Below are positions 43,690 through 52,165 of a stretch of 64,000 bases of DNA, one piece after another (the stretch's first letter is position 1; each line of letters begins with the position of its first letter). This stretch comes from DASUAS01 sp963720765 (GTDB lineage Bacteria > Actinomycetota > Acidimicrobiia > IMCC26256 > DASPTH01): positions 558,001-622,000 of the forward strand of contig CAVRGS010000013.1 of assembly GCA_963720765.1 (NCBI GenBank). The letters run 5' to 3'. The notes beneath the pieces are model-generated. The model searched no databases. It was not told where the DNA came from and worked only from the letters and a program-made list of their open reading frames with translations. The position numbers and the translations under genes were made by a program.

Positions 43690-46239
43690 ATGTGGAAGGC
43701 GACGATCAGGGGCCTCTTCGCCCGAAAGGTGCGACTCGCCCTCACGGCGCTGGCCATTCTCCTCGGCGTGGCGTTCGTGAGTGCCACGTACGTGCTCACC
43801 GACTCCGTGAAGCGCTCGTTCGAGTCGGTGTTCGCCCAGACCCTCACCGGTGTCGACCTCCAGGTCCAGGGCGCTTCGGCCCTCGGTGACGGCTCGACAC
43901 CGGGGCGCATCCCCGACTCGACGATCGCCGCGGTCGCTGCGGTGCCGGGCGTGCGTTCCGCGCAGGGCTTCGTGCGCACCTCGCTGGCGCAGTTCGTCGA
44001 CGCCAACGGCGACACCATCGGGGGCGGTGGCCCCCCGACGTTCGGGATCTCGTGGGTCGACGACGGACCGTTGCGCCTCACCGACGGGCACGCGCCCGAG
44101 GGCCGGGGCCAGGTCGCGATGGACGCGGGCACCGCGGCCAAGCACGGGTTCCATGTCGGCGAACGCGTGCGCGTGCTGTTGAGCGGCGCGGCGAAGGAGT
44201 ACGAGATCGTCGGCACCTTCGGCTTCGGCGACACGACCGACTTCGGTGCCGTCACCTTCGCCGCCTTCGATCTCGCCACCGCGCAACGCGAGTTCGACGC
44301 AGCGGGTTCCGTCGACGCGGTCTACGTGCAACGCGATGCCGACGTCACCACCGCTGCGCTGCAGACGCGGATCACGGACACCCTCGGCCCGGGCTACGAG
44401 GTGCTCACCGCGTCGGAGGCGACCCTGCAGGTCGGCAAGCCGGTACGCCAGTTCCTCGGTTTCTTCACCGACGCGCTCCTCGGTTTCGCCGCCATCGGCG
44501 TCGTGGTCGGTGCCTTCATCATCTTCAACACCTTCACGATCCTGGTGGCGCAGCGCACACGAGAGCTCGGCCTGCTGCGGGCGATGGGCGCCACCGGCGG
44601 TCAGGTCGTGCGTTCCGTCGTGCTCGAAGCGCTCGTGGTGGGCGCGGCGGCCTCGGCGGTGGGCCTCGGGCTCGGGATCCTGCTGGGGGCCGGTCTCCTC
44701 GACCTCTTGCGGGAGGTCGGTCTCGACCTTCCGGCGACGTCGACCGTCGTGCTCGGTCGCACCGTCATCGTCTCGTTGTTCGTCGGCATCGTCGTCACCG
44801 TCGTGGCCGCGGCGATTCCTGCGGTGCGCGCCGCCCGGGTGCCACCGGTGGCGGCGATCGCCGACGTGCCCGAGCGCGCCGCGGGCGCCTTCGGGCGGCG
44901 CATCGCGATCGGGGTCGTCGTGATGACGGCCGGCGCCGTGCTCCTGATCTACGGCCTCGCACGCGCGCGCGACGTCAGCGGGATCCTCGACCAGGTGCAG
45001 GTGGTCGCGTTCGGGGCGTTCGGGGTGCTCGTCGGGGTGGTGTTGCTGCTGCCAGTGGTGGTGCGCCCCACGCTGCGCGCACTCGGCGCTCCGCTGCGTC
45101 GGTTCGGCCCTCCAGGCGTGCTGGCGCGCGCCAATGCGATGCGCAATCCCCGTCGCACCGCGATCACCGCGTCGGCCCTCGTCATCGGACTCGCGCTGGT
45201 CGGCCTCACCGCCACGTTCGGCGCGTCGGCACGGGCGTCGGTGGGGCAGAGCACCGCCGCCGGGCTGCGGGCCGACTACGTGGTGAAATCCGACGGCTTC
45301 GCCGGCTTCTCCACCGAGGTGGTCGACCGGCTGCGAGCGCTACCGATGGTGGCGACCGCGGCGTCGATGCGCTTCACCGACGGTGCGGTCGACGGCGACG
45401 TCAAGACGGTCGGGAGCATCGACCCCGAGGTGCTCACCGAGGTGGTCGACCTCGAAGTCCTCCGGGGCGACGTGGCCGCGCTCGGCGACACCGGCGTGCT
45501 CGTGAGCGACGAGTTGGCGCGCCACGCCGGCGTCGACATCGGGGATCAGCTCCCGGTGCAGTTCTCGCAGGGCCAGCTGCCCTTGACCGTGCGTGCGGTC
45601 TACCGGCAACAGAACTTCGTCGGGCTCTTCGGTCAGGCCGTGCCGGTGCTCGTGGCGCCGGCCACGATCGGTCTCGGATCCGGGGGCACACCGCAGGACT
45701 CGCTGGTGCTCGTACGGACGGAAGGCGGTGAGACGCTCGCCAACCAACACGCGCTGCAGCGCGCGCTGGCGAAGGACTTCCCCAACATCGACGTGCTGAC
45801 CCGCGCGCAGTTCCGCGACGATCAGCAGGCGCAGGTCGACCAGTTCCTCACCGTGTTGATCGCGATCCTCGCGCTCTCGGAGCTCATCGCGATCCTCGGC
45901 ATCGTCAACACCTTGGCGCTCTCCGTCTACGAGCGCACCCGTGAGCTCGGGCTGCTGCGAGTCGTCGGCATGTCTCGTCGACAGGTGCGGCGGATGATCC
46001 GTTGGGAGTCGGTGGTGATCGCGGTGCTCGGTGGCGTCGTCGGGCTCGCCCTCGGCATGCTCTGGGGCTGGGCGTTCGCCCGTGCGCTCGAGGAACAGGG
46101 CATCACCGTGTTCCGGATCCCGTGGCTCGAGGTGCTGCTCTTCGTGGGCGGTTCGATGCTCGCGGGTGTGCTGGCGGCAGTGTTCCCCGCGTGGCGGGCG
46201 TCGCGCCTCGACGTCCTCGACGCCATCGCGACGGAATGA
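43690..46239 (+). CDS. ABC transporter permease with two FtsX/MacB_PCD units
   Basis: An intact protein of 849 residues. The N-terminal helix RLALTALAILLGVAFVSATY is followed by an extracellular MacB-like periplasmic core, then three helices starting near FIIFNTFTILVAQRTRELGL and LLRAMGATGGQVVRSVVLEA. The layout repeats after NAMRNPRRTAITASALVIGL, ending with LALSVYERTRELGLLRVVGM and VFPAWRASRLDVLDAIATE. This is the ten-helix permease of the LolCE/MacB/SalY superfamily. No ATPase gene is adjacent, so a partner must be elsewhere. The start has GGAGGGAG upstream. Confidence 0.92.
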   Translation: MWKATIRGLFARKVRLALTALAILLGVAFVSATYVLTDSVKRSFESVFAQTLTGVDLQVQGASALGDGSTPGRIPDSTIAAVAAVPGVRSAQGFVRTSLAQFVDANGDTIGGGGPPTFGISWVDDGPLRLTDGHAPEGRGQVAMDAGTAAKHGFHVGERVRVLLSGAAKEYEIVGTFGFGDTTDFGAVTFAAFDLATAQREFDAAGSVDAVYVQRDADVTTAALQTRITDTLGPGYEVLTASEATLQVGKPVRQFLGFFTDALLGFAAIGVVVGAFIIFNTFTILVAQRTRELGLLRAMGATGGQVVRSVVLEALVVGAAASAVGLGLGILLGAGLLDLLREVGLDLPATSTVVLGRTVIVSLFVGIVVTVVAAAIPAVRAARVPPVAAIADVPERAAGAFGRRIAIGVVVMTAGAVLLIYGLARARDVSGILDQVQVVAFGAFGVLVGVVLLLPVVVRPTLRALGAPLRRFGPPGVLARANAMRNPRRTAITASALVIGLALVGLTATFGASARASVGQSTAAGLRADYVVKSDGFAGFSTEVVDRLRALPMVATAASMRFTDGAVDGDVKTVGSIDPEVLTEVVDLEVLRGDVAALGDTGVLVSDELARHAGVDIGDQLPVQFSQGQLPLTVRAVYRQQNFVGLFGQAVPVLVAPATIGLGSGGTPQDSLVLVRTEGGETLANQHALQRALAKDFPNIDVLTRAQFRDDQQAQVDQFLTVLIAILALSELIAILGIVNTLALSVYERTRELGLLRVVGMSRRQVRRMIRWESVVIAVLGGVVGLALGMLWGWAFARALEEQGITVFRIPWLEVLLFVGGSMLAGVLAAVFPAWRASRLDVLDAIATE

Positions 46240-46264
46240 GCTTCGCTAGCATGGCCCGCTCACC

Positions 46265-46337
46265 GGGCGATTAGCTCAGGGGTTAGAGCACTTCCTCGAC
46301 ACGGAAGGGGTCGGGCGTTCAAATCGCCCATCGCCCA
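46265..46337 (+). tRNA. tRNA-Val (GAC), with an unusual position 33
   Basis: The acceptor GGGCGAT/ATCGCCC, the D arm GCTC...GAGC, the anticodon stem CTTCC/GGAAG and the T arm GGGCG-TTCAAAT-CGCCC are all complete. The 7-nt loop TCGACAC places GAC at 34-36 (Val) but has C at position 33 where U is nearly invariant, so T32/C33 look swapped. CCA is not encoded. Confidence 0.9.
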
Positions 46338-46339
46338 CC
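46329..46339 (+). repeat. left copy of an 11-bp direct repeat at the tRNA-Val 3' end
   Basis: CATCGCCCACC covers the end of the tRNA acceptor stem and recurs in the same orientation at 52163-52173, beyond the van cluster. It could be an attL/attR pair, but the match is short and no integrase lies between. Confidence 0.35.
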
Positions 46340-46547
46340 GGTGCACGTGCAGGTCAGCGGGGCCTTCGGGCCTCGCTGATTCGCGTGAGACGCCGGTGGG
46401 TCCGTTCCGATCCGGTGGGCGTCCTCGGTGCTGGCGAACCCGTCAGCGCCGGCCTTCGCCCGTGTCGTCGTGATGATCGCGCCGGATCCCGAGTCGAGCA
46501 CGTCCACGCGTGCCCCGACCGACGCAGTGCCGTCGGCGGAGCCGCGC

Positions 46548-46721
46548 CTAGGTGTGCGCGCCGCCATCCCACGCCAGCACGTACACGGTGAAGAGGATCG
46601 CCATCACGAGCGCGAAGCCGACGAACCCGACTGCGATCCGCCAGGCGCGGTCATCGGGCGTTGCTGCTCCCTCGTGAGGACTCAACGAGTGCGGGGCCTG
46701 CTTCTCAGGTATCGAGCTCAT
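46548..46721 (-). CDS. small single-span membrane protein
   Basis: 57 residues, starting MSSIPEKQAPHSLSPHEGA and then a membrane helix, IAVGFVGFALVMAILFTVYV, with a short outer tail WDGGAHT. It has no recognisable family. It lies between the tRNA-Val and vanX on the same strand as vanX but is separated from it by about 130 bp. Confidence 0.6.
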   Translation of the reverse strand: MSSIPEKQAPHSLSPHEGAATPDDRAWRIAVGFVGFALVMAILFTVYVLAWDGGAHT

Positions 46722-46851
46722 CGCTCGAGCGTGACACGCTTCGTGGAACGTGACAATGCCGCCGTCGTGCCGAGTACGAGGAGCGGGGCCACCCCCCTGC
46801 TCTTCTGGCGCCGCTGAGCGTGCCGCGCTGCGCTTCCCCCGGCCACTCGAA

Positions 46852-47466
46852 CTACGAGATGGGAAAGTCGAAGTAGGTGTCGGGGTACGGCTCGTCACGC
46901 AGGGCGTAGTGCCACCACTCACATTCGTGCCGCCGGAATCCGCTGTGCTCCATCACGGAACACAGCGTGCCGCGATGTCGGGCTGCGACCTCCGACACGC
47001 CTCGCGCGCCGTGATGAGACCGCTCGTCCATGAAGTCGTGGCCCCCTCCCATCGGCGCGAGCTCTCCGGTGTCGAGACGGTAGAGGGTGAGATCGACGGC
47101 GCTGCCCCGGCTGTGCCCCGACTTCGGCGCGACGTACCCGCTCGTGAACATCTCGGCCCGGTCGATGTTGGGATAGAACCGCGGCTTCGTGCGCCCGTCC
47201 TCGGGCTGTCGCGACCACTCGAGAAAGCGATCGACGGCGCGCTGCGGTCGGTAGGCGTCCCACAGCAGCAGGCCGAAGCCGATCGCCGCCGCGCGTGTCG
47301 TCGCCTCGAGCAGCGCACCCGCCAGGGCATCCGAACCGACGACGCGATTGACCTCGTACCCGACGACCGGTGTGCCCGTGAAGTTGTCCCAGGTCGCATA
47401 CTTGGCGTCCCAGCGAACTCCCGGCAGCACCTGGTCGAGGAAGACGAATCCCGGTTCCACCTTCAC
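46852..47466 (-). CDS. vanX: D-alanyl-D-alanine dipeptidase VanX
   Basis: 204 residues, the normal VanX size, with no signal peptide, so cytoplasmic. KYATWDNFTGTPVVGYEVNR and LLLWDAYRPQRAVDRFLEWS are VanX signatures. SGHSRGSAVDLTLYRL supplies the first zinc His and Asp, and HECEWWHYAL gives the catalytic Glu and the third zinc His. The conserved MGGGHDFMDERSHH segment is present. It removes residual D-Ala-D-Ala so that only D-Ala-D-Lac enters wall precursors. The GTG start overlaps the vanA stop (GTGA). Confidence 0.94.
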   Translation of the reverse strand: MKVEPGFVFLDQVLPGVRWDAKYATWDNFTGTPVVGYEVNRVVGSDALAGALLEATTRAAAIGFGLLLWDAYRPQRAVDRFLEWSRQPEDGRTKPRFYPNIDRAEMFTSGYVAPKSGHSRGSAVDLTLYRLDTGELAPMGGGHDFMDERSHHGARGVSEVAARHRGTLCSVMEHSGFRRHECEWWHYALRDEPYPDTYFDFPIS

Positions 47467-48497
47467 CGCACCGACGCCGACGTGATGCAGCGGTTGATCA
47501 CCTCGGACAGGACCATGCCCGCGGCCGCCATCATGCGGGGGTAGCGGCTGTAGGCCGTGAACCCCGGCAAGGTGTTCACCTCGTTGAGCACGACGCGACC
47601 GTCGTCCCGCAAGAACATGTCCACGCGGGCCAGTCCGGTGCAGCCGAGCACCCGGTAGATCGCCATCGCCGTCTCCTGGATGTGCTCCCGCTGCTCGTCG
47701 GGGAGGTGCGCGGGCACGGTGATCACCGCGTTCTCCGAACCCTGCTCGGGTGCGGCTTCCTGGTGGATGCGGAAGATGCCATGCGACAACTCGATCTGGT
47801 CGATCTCGCCGACGACGAGGTCGGGACCGTTCCCCAGCACCGCGCAGCCCACTTCGGTCCCGTGCACCGCCTGCTCGATCACGACCTTGGGGTCGTAGCA
47901 CCGGGCTTCGGCGATTGCGGCGTCGAGCGCTTCGGCCCGCTCGACCTTGCTCACGCCGAAGGACGAGCCCGACCGCGCCGGTTTGACGAACACCGGGAAC
48001 GTGAGGTCGTCGGTCTCCGTCGCCTCGGCGCCGTCGAGCACCCGGAATCGGGGCGTCTCGATGCCCGCGCTGCGTGCGACCACGTACGCCAGCGATTTGT
48101 CCATGCACGTCGCCGACGCCTGGATGCCGCAGCCCACGTAGGGGATCCCGGACAGTTCGAGAAGGCCCTGCACCGCACCGTCCTCACCGGTCGTTCCGTG
48201 CAGCACCGGGAACACCACGTCGACGGGCACGGTCCGGTACGCGCCGTCGGGCTCGGCGACGAGCAGCCCGTGGGTCTCCCGGTCCGGCGAGATCACCGCG
48301 CGACGGCAGTCGCCCGCTTCCCATGCCGCCGAGGGCAGCTCGCACAGCTTCCACTCGCCTGATCGGGTGATGCCGACGTAGATCGGCGCGTGGCGCTGCG
48401 TGTCGATGTGCGCCGCGATCTCCGTCGCCGACTTCACCGAGACGTCATGCTCCTCCGAGCAACCGCCGAAGAGGACCGCGATCGTGGATTGGTTCAC
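47463..48497 (-). CDS. vanA: D-alanine-D-lactate ligase VanA-type
   Basis: 344 residues, full length. VLFGGCSEEHDVSVKSA is the ligase N-terminus. VFPVLHGTTGEDGAVQGLLE and FVKPARSGSSFGVSKVE follow. The omega loop reads EIDQIELSHGIFRIHQE, with the His of the 'FRIHQE' motif that marks D-lactate-accepting VanA/VanB/VanD ligases rather than Ddl (Tyr) or VanC. GSENAVITVPAHLP and LNEVNTLPGFTAYSRYPRMM complete the ATP/Mg site. The product is D-Ala-D-Lac, which lowers glycopeptide affinity. Its start lies 53 bp inside vanH. Confidence 0.94.
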   Translation of the reverse strand: MNQSTIAVLFGGCSEEHDVSVKSATEIAAHIDTQRHAPIYVGITRSGEWKLCELPSAAWEAGDCRRAVISPDRETHGLLVAEPDGAYRTVPVDVVFPVLHGTTGEDGAVQGLLELSGIPYVGCGIQASATCMDKSLAYVVARSAGIETPRFRVLDGAEATETDDLTFPVFVKPARSGSSFGVSKVERAEALDAAIAEARCYDPKVVIEQAVHGTEVGCAVLGNGPDLVVGEIDQIELSHGIFRIHQEAAPEQGSENAVITVPAHLPDEQREHIQETAMAIYRVLGCTGLARVDMFLRDDGRVVLNEVNTLPGFTAYSRYPRMMAAAGMVLSEVINRCITSASVR

Positions 48498-49467
48498 TCG
48501 TTCCGTTCCTTTCGAAGCGCAGGCAGTCGACGAGCGTCTGTTCGACGGTGTCGTGCAACGCCCGGCGGGTGTAGTACGCGGTGTGAGGGGTGACGATCAC
48601 GTTCGGGAGCTGCTGCAGTCGCTGCAGTCCCCGGTGGTCGTGCGGCGTCGTCGTGCGGTCGACGTAGAAGATCCCTTCCTCTCCCTCGAGCACGTCCAGT
48701 GCCGCGCCGCCGAGTCGCCCGCGCTCGAGGGCATCGACCAGGGCGTCGGTGTCGACCAGCGCACCGCGTCCGGTGTTGACGAGCAACGCGTCGCGCTTCA
48801 TGGCCGCGATCTGTCGGTGACCGATGATGTGGTGCGTGTCGTCGGTGAGAGGGAGGTGGAGCGTGACGACGTCGCTCTCGCCGAGCAAGTGGGGGAGGGA
48901 GACGAGCTCCGCTGCTCCCGCCGTCGGGTGCCGCCGGTTGGTGCAGGCGAGGACCCGGCATCCGAACCCGTGCAAGCGGCTGACCACGGCGTGGCCGATG
49001 TTCCCGACCCCCAACACCCCGACGGTCAGGTCGCGCAGCTCTCTTCCACGTACCCGGGCGAGCCTGAAGTCGTGTCGATCCGCGGCGTTGACGACTTCCT
49101 GCACGTCGCGGACCGCCATCAGGATCAGCATCACGGTGAAGTCGGCGACGCCGTCCGGCGCGTACACCACGTTCTCGACCGTGATCCCCATCTCCGCCGC
49201 CGCAGCCACGTCGATGTGATCGAAGCCGATGCTGCGCGTCGAGAGGTGCTCCGTGCCGGCGTCCTGCATCGCTCGCAGCACGCGGCGTGAGATCTCCGAC
49301 TTGTGACCCACGCTGACGCACCGGTTGCGAGGCACCGAGACGACGGTGCTCTCCGACGCCGCGTCGCTCGTGATCGTGGGCGAGATGCCGAAGTGAGGCG
49401 AGAGCTCGTCGAACAGGTCTGCCTCGTCCGGCTCGCAGCCATAGACGGTGATCCCGACGGTGCTCAC
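48445..49467 (-). CDS. vanH: D-lactate dehydrogenase VanH
   Basis: 340 residues, intact. The D-isomer-specific 2-hydroxyacid dehydrogenase has an NAD-binding GVLGVGNIGHAVVSRLHGFG. KRDALLVNTGRGALVDTDAL supplies the catalytic Arg region. The C-terminal EGEEGIFYVDRTTTPHDHRG and VIVTPHTAYYTRRALHDTVE are VanH-specific and carry the catalytic His. It reduces pyruvate to D-lactate for the ligase. The ATG overlaps the vanY stop (ATGA). Confidence 0.94.
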   Translation of the reverse strand: MSTVGITVYGCEPDEADLFDELSPHFGISPTITSDAASESTVVSVPRNRCVSVGHKSEISRRVLRAMQDAGTEHLSTRSIGFDHIDVAAAAEMGITVENVVYAPDGVADFTVMLILMAVRDVQEVVNAADRHDFRLARVRGRELRDLTVGVLGVGNIGHAVVSRLHGFGCRVLACTNRRHPTAGAAELVSLPHLLGESDVVTLHLPLTDDTHHIIGHRQIAAMKRDALLVNTGRGALVDTDALVDALERGRLGGAALDVLEGEEGIFYVDRTTTPHDHRGLQRLQQLPNVIVTPHTAYYTRRALHDTVEQTLVDCLRFERNGTSEPIHDRGPLRRLLGGA

Positions 49468-50021
49468 GGCAACATCCGGGGATCATGAGTGGGGTCGGCG
49501 TAGACGGCCGGACAGCCCTGCTCGGTGGCTTCGGGGCGAAGTTCGTAGTGCCAGGGTTCGTTGCCGTAGATCGGGCACAGCCCGTACGCGGCGCCGTGTT
49601 CGGACAACCACGCGGTGGCATCGGCGTGGCCCAGGTCGACTGCTTCGCCCGAGACGTGCGCGGACGAGTTCGGCGTGGCCACCCATCGCGCGGCTTCTTC
49701 GCTCGAGCCATACTTCGCGACGGCCTCGGCGAGGAGCCGTTCCTGGTACGCGGCAGAGCGCCAGCCGCTCTCGACGTGGAACACGACACCGGTGCCGGCA
49801 GCATCGCCTGCTGCTCTGCGCAGGGCGACGAGCAGCGCGCGGTCGAGCTTCGCCACTCCGGGGACTCCGTCGTCGAAGACGGTCGTGCCGTCGGGGACGG
49901 CACCGTCGGCTTCCGACCCCGATGCGCCGGGTGACCACGGGGATGCCGACGACGCGACGCCGAGGGCGCCGAAGATCGCCACGATTGCGACCAAGCCGGC
50001 GGCGAGGGTCCTGCGAGTCAT
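49464..50021 (-). CDS. vanY: VanY-type D-alanyl-D-alanine carboxypeptidase (M15B), first gene of vanYHAX
   Basis: 185 residues. The N-terminal signal/anchor TLAAGLVAIVAIFGALGVAS is followed by an extracytoplasmic peptidase domain: VFHVESGWRSAAYQERLLAE, NSSAHVSGEAVDLGHADATA (zinc His and Asp) and IYGNEPWHYELRPEA (catalytic Glu and last zinc His). It trims terminal D-Ala from pentapeptides that escape VanX. In enterococcal Tn1546 vanY lies after vanX; here it leads the operon and is coupled to vanH. The product of this gene is exported, the other three are cytoplasmic. Confidence 0.9.
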   Translation of the reverse strand: MTRRTLAAGLVAIVAIFGALGVASSASPWSPGASGSEADGAVPDGTTVFDDGVPGVAKLDRALLVALRRAAGDAAGTGVVFHVESGWRSAAYQERLLAEAVAKYGSSEEAARWVATPNSSAHVSGEAVDLGHADATAWLSEHGAAYGLCPIYGNEPWHYELRPEATEQGCPAVYADPTHDPRMLP

Positions 50022-50042
50022 GCCGCCAGTGAAGGGAGCGCG

Positions 50043-50786
50043 GTGTTCCCAGCGCGTCTGCGGTTTTCGATATGCCGGCGATACAGGACCGATCGTTACC
50101 ATCGCAGCACGCGTGTACTGATCGTCGAGGACGAACCCTTCATGGCCGAAGCCATCCGCGATGGCCTGCGGCTCGAGGCAATTGCGGCCGACATCGCGGG
50201 CGACGGCGACGTCGCGCTCGAACTGCTGCGCGTGAATGCCTACGACATCGCCGTGCTCGACCGCGACATCCCCGGTCGTTCCGGCGACGAGATCGCCGAG
50301 CGCATCGTCGCGTCGGGGAGCGGCATGCCGATCCTCATGCTCACCGCCGCCGATCGCCTCGATGACAAGGCGTCCGGCTTCCAGCTCGGTGCCGACGACT
50401 ACCTCACCAAGCCGTTCGAGCTGCAGGAGCTCGTGCTCCGTCTGCGCGCCCTCGACCGTCGGCGCGGGCACAACCGGCCACCGGTGCGCGAGATCGCCGG
50501 CCTCCGTCTCGATCCGTTCCGCCGCGAGGTCTACCGCGACGGCCGCTACGTCGCGCTCACGCGGAAGCAATTCGCCGTGCTCGAGGTGCTCGTCGCGGCC
50601 GAAGGTGGAGTGGTCAGTGCCGAAGAGCTGCTGGAGCGAGCGTGGGACGAGCACGCCGACCCGTTCACCAATGCCGTGCGCATCACGGTGTCCGCGCTCC
50701 GCAAGCGGCTCGGCGAGCCGTGGGTCATCGCGACCGTGACCGGCGTCGGCTACCGCATCGACACCGGAACAGGAGAACCGCCATGA
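50043..50786 (+). CDS. vanR: VanR-type OmpR-family response regulator
   Basis: The receiver domain starts RVLIVEDEPFMAEAIRDGLR. The phospho-Asp is in DIAVLDRDIPGRSGDEIAER (LDRDxPG is typical of VanR), then MLTAADRLDDKASGFQLGAD and YLTKPFELQELVLRLRALD. The C-terminal winged helix ends with NAVRITVSALRKRLGEPWVI and VTGVGYRI. GTG 50043, with AAGGGAG upstream, is the only standard in-frame start. It adds about 20 residues to the usual N-terminus and leaves only 21 bp to vanY, so the true start may differ. It overlaps vanS (ATGA). Confidence 0.9.
   Translation: MFPARLRFSICRRYRTDRYHRSTRVLIVEDEPFMAEAIRDGLRLEAIAADIAGDGDVALELLRVNAYDIAVLDRDIPGRSGDEIAERIVASGSGMPILMLTAADRLDDKASGFQLGADDYLTKPFELQELVLRLRALDRRRGHNRPPVREIAGLRLDPFRREVYRDGRYVALTRKQFAVLEVLVAAEGGVVSAEELLERAWDEHADPFTNAVRITVSALRKRLGEPWVIATVTGVGYRIDTGTGEPP
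50068..50093. promoter_or_regulatory. three CGAT repeats in exact 11-bp phase between vanY and vanR
   Basis: CGAT begins at 50068, 50079 and 50090; the first two copies extend to CGATA. OmpR-family regulators often bind tandem half-sites about one helical turn apart, so this is a candidate VanR operator for the divergent promoters. A TACCAT -10-like box follows at 50097. Confidence 0.45.
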
Positions 50787-51883
50787 CGGACGTGACCGCG
50801 CCGAGAGATCCCGGCATGAGCGTTCGCCTCAAGCTCACCCTGAGCTATGCCGGCTTCCTCGTGCTCGCCGGTGTCCTGATGCTTGCGGCGGTCTGGGTCG
50901 TGGTGCTGCGCTACATCCCACAAGGTGTGATCGCACGGGCCCACCCTTCGTGGTGGTTCTTCTTCAGCACCCGCTCGGACCCCCTCAACGGCTTCGGGCT
51001 CACCGCGGTCATGGTGTTGGGGGCCCTGCTCGTGTTCGGCCTGGTCGGAGGGTGGTTCCTCGCGGGACGGATGCTCGCGCCGCTGACCCGGATCACGGCG
51101 GCGACACGCACGGCGGCCGGAGGGTCACTCTCCCATCGGATCGACCTGGAGGGCAGGCAGGACGAGTTCCGCGAGCTCGCTGACAGCTTCGACGCGATGC
51201 TCGCCCGCCTCGAGGCGCAGGTCGACGAACAGCGGAGGTTCGCGGCGAACGCATCCCACGAGCTGCGCACGCCCCTGGCGACCACGCAGACGTTGCTCGA
51301 AGTTGCCCGCAGCGATCACGACCACGTGGACGGCGAGCTGGTCGAACGGCTCTACGCGGTCAACGCGCGCGCCATCGAGCTCACCGAAGCCCTGCTCGTG
51401 CTCAGCCGCGCCGAACAGCGCGCCTTCGCCGCCGAACCCGTCGACGTGTCGCTCCTCGCCGACGAGGCGACCGAAGCGCTCCTCCCGCTCGCGGAAGCGC
51501 GTGGTGTCACCGTCGAAACCTCAGGTGACGTCGCGCTCGCGAACGGGTCTCGCGCACTGCTGTTCCAGCTGACCACGAACCTCGTGCAGAACGCGATCGT
51601 GCACAACCTCGCGCACCGCGGAACGGTGTGGGTCTCCACCCGAGTCGATGCCGCGGGCGCGGTGCTCACCGTGGAGAACACCGGCGCGGCGCTCACGCCC
51701 GAGCTGGTCGCCACACTGGCCGAGCCGTTCCAGCGCGGTACCGAACGCATCCGCACCGATCACGCGGGCGTCGGCCTCGGACTCGCGATCGTCCAGAGCA
51801 TCGCGCAGGCGCACGACGGCACCCTCACCCTCACGTCGCGAACGGGTGGTGGGCTCTGCGTGATCGTGCAACTTCCCGCGTGA
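50783..51883 (+). CDS. vanS: VanS-type sensor histidine kinase
   Basis: 366 residues, intact. Two membrane helices (GFLVLAGVLMLAAVWVVVLR and VMVLGALLVFGLVGGWFLAG) flank a short extracellular loop with HPSWWFFFSTRSDPLNGFG, as in the small-sensor VanS of streptomycetes. A HAMP region follows, then the H-box FAANASHELRTPLATTQTLL, the N-box QLTTNLVQNAIVHNLAH and the G-box HAGVGLGLAIVQSIAQAHDG. An AGGAGA ribosome site precedes the ATG. It should sense the glycopeptide or wall damage and control VanR. Confidence 0.93.
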   Translation: MTDVTAPRDPGMSVRLKLTLSYAGFLVLAGVLMLAAVWVVVLRYIPQGVIARAHPSWWFFFSTRSDPLNGFGLTAVMVLGALLVFGLVGGWFLAGRMLAPLTRITAATRTAAGGSLSHRIDLEGRQDEFRELADSFDAMLARLEAQVDEQRRFAANASHELRTPLATTQTLLEVARSDHDHVDGELVERLYAVNARAIELTEALLVLSRAEQRAFAAEPVDVSLLADEATEALLPLAEARGVTVETSGDVALANGSRALLFQLTTNLVQNAIVHNLAHRGTVWVSTRVDAAGAVLTVENTGAALTPELVATLAEPFQRGTERIRTDHAGVGLGLAIVQSIAQAHDGTLTLTSRTGGGLCVIVQLPA

Positions 51884-51904
51884 CGCCGTGCCGCTCCGCC
51901 TGTG

Positions 51905-52165
51905 TCAGCGCGGGCCGCGTGCGATGTCGATGTCGTCGGCCATGGCGTCGCCGACCGGGGTGAAGCGCTCGCCGTGGTCGTAGCCGGCGTTCGTGGCGAG
52001 GATCAGCTCGCCGGTGTGGTCCATCGACTCGAAGACCCCGACCCGCTCTTCGCCGAGCTCGGGAACGCGGGCGATGCCGCGGAACTCGAAGATGTGGTCG
52101 GTGTGGTCGTGGCGGTAGAGGCAGCCGCGCTCGAAGGAATCGAGATCTGGCCTGTCGTCAGTCAT
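51905..52165 (-). CDS. small hypothetical protein
   Basis: 86 residues, soluble and acidic: DLDSFERGCLYRHDHTDHIF, ARVPELGEERVGVFESMDHT and PVGDAMADDIDIARGPR. I do not recognise a family. It converges on vanS with 21 bp between stops. Its start codon lies inside the right copy of the tRNA-Val 11-bp repeat, so it may be partly or wholly part of the same island. Confidence 0.6.
   Translation of the reverse strand: MTDDRPDLDSFERGCLYRHDHTDHIFEFRGIARVPELGEERVGVFESMDHTGELILATNAGYDHGERFTPVGDAMADDIDIARGPR

Noticed and set aside
46852..51883. van genes as contamination from a clinical plasmid
   Set aside because: Their GC content and strong G/C third positions match the neighbours, and vanY leads the operon, unlike enterococcal Tn1546 elements.
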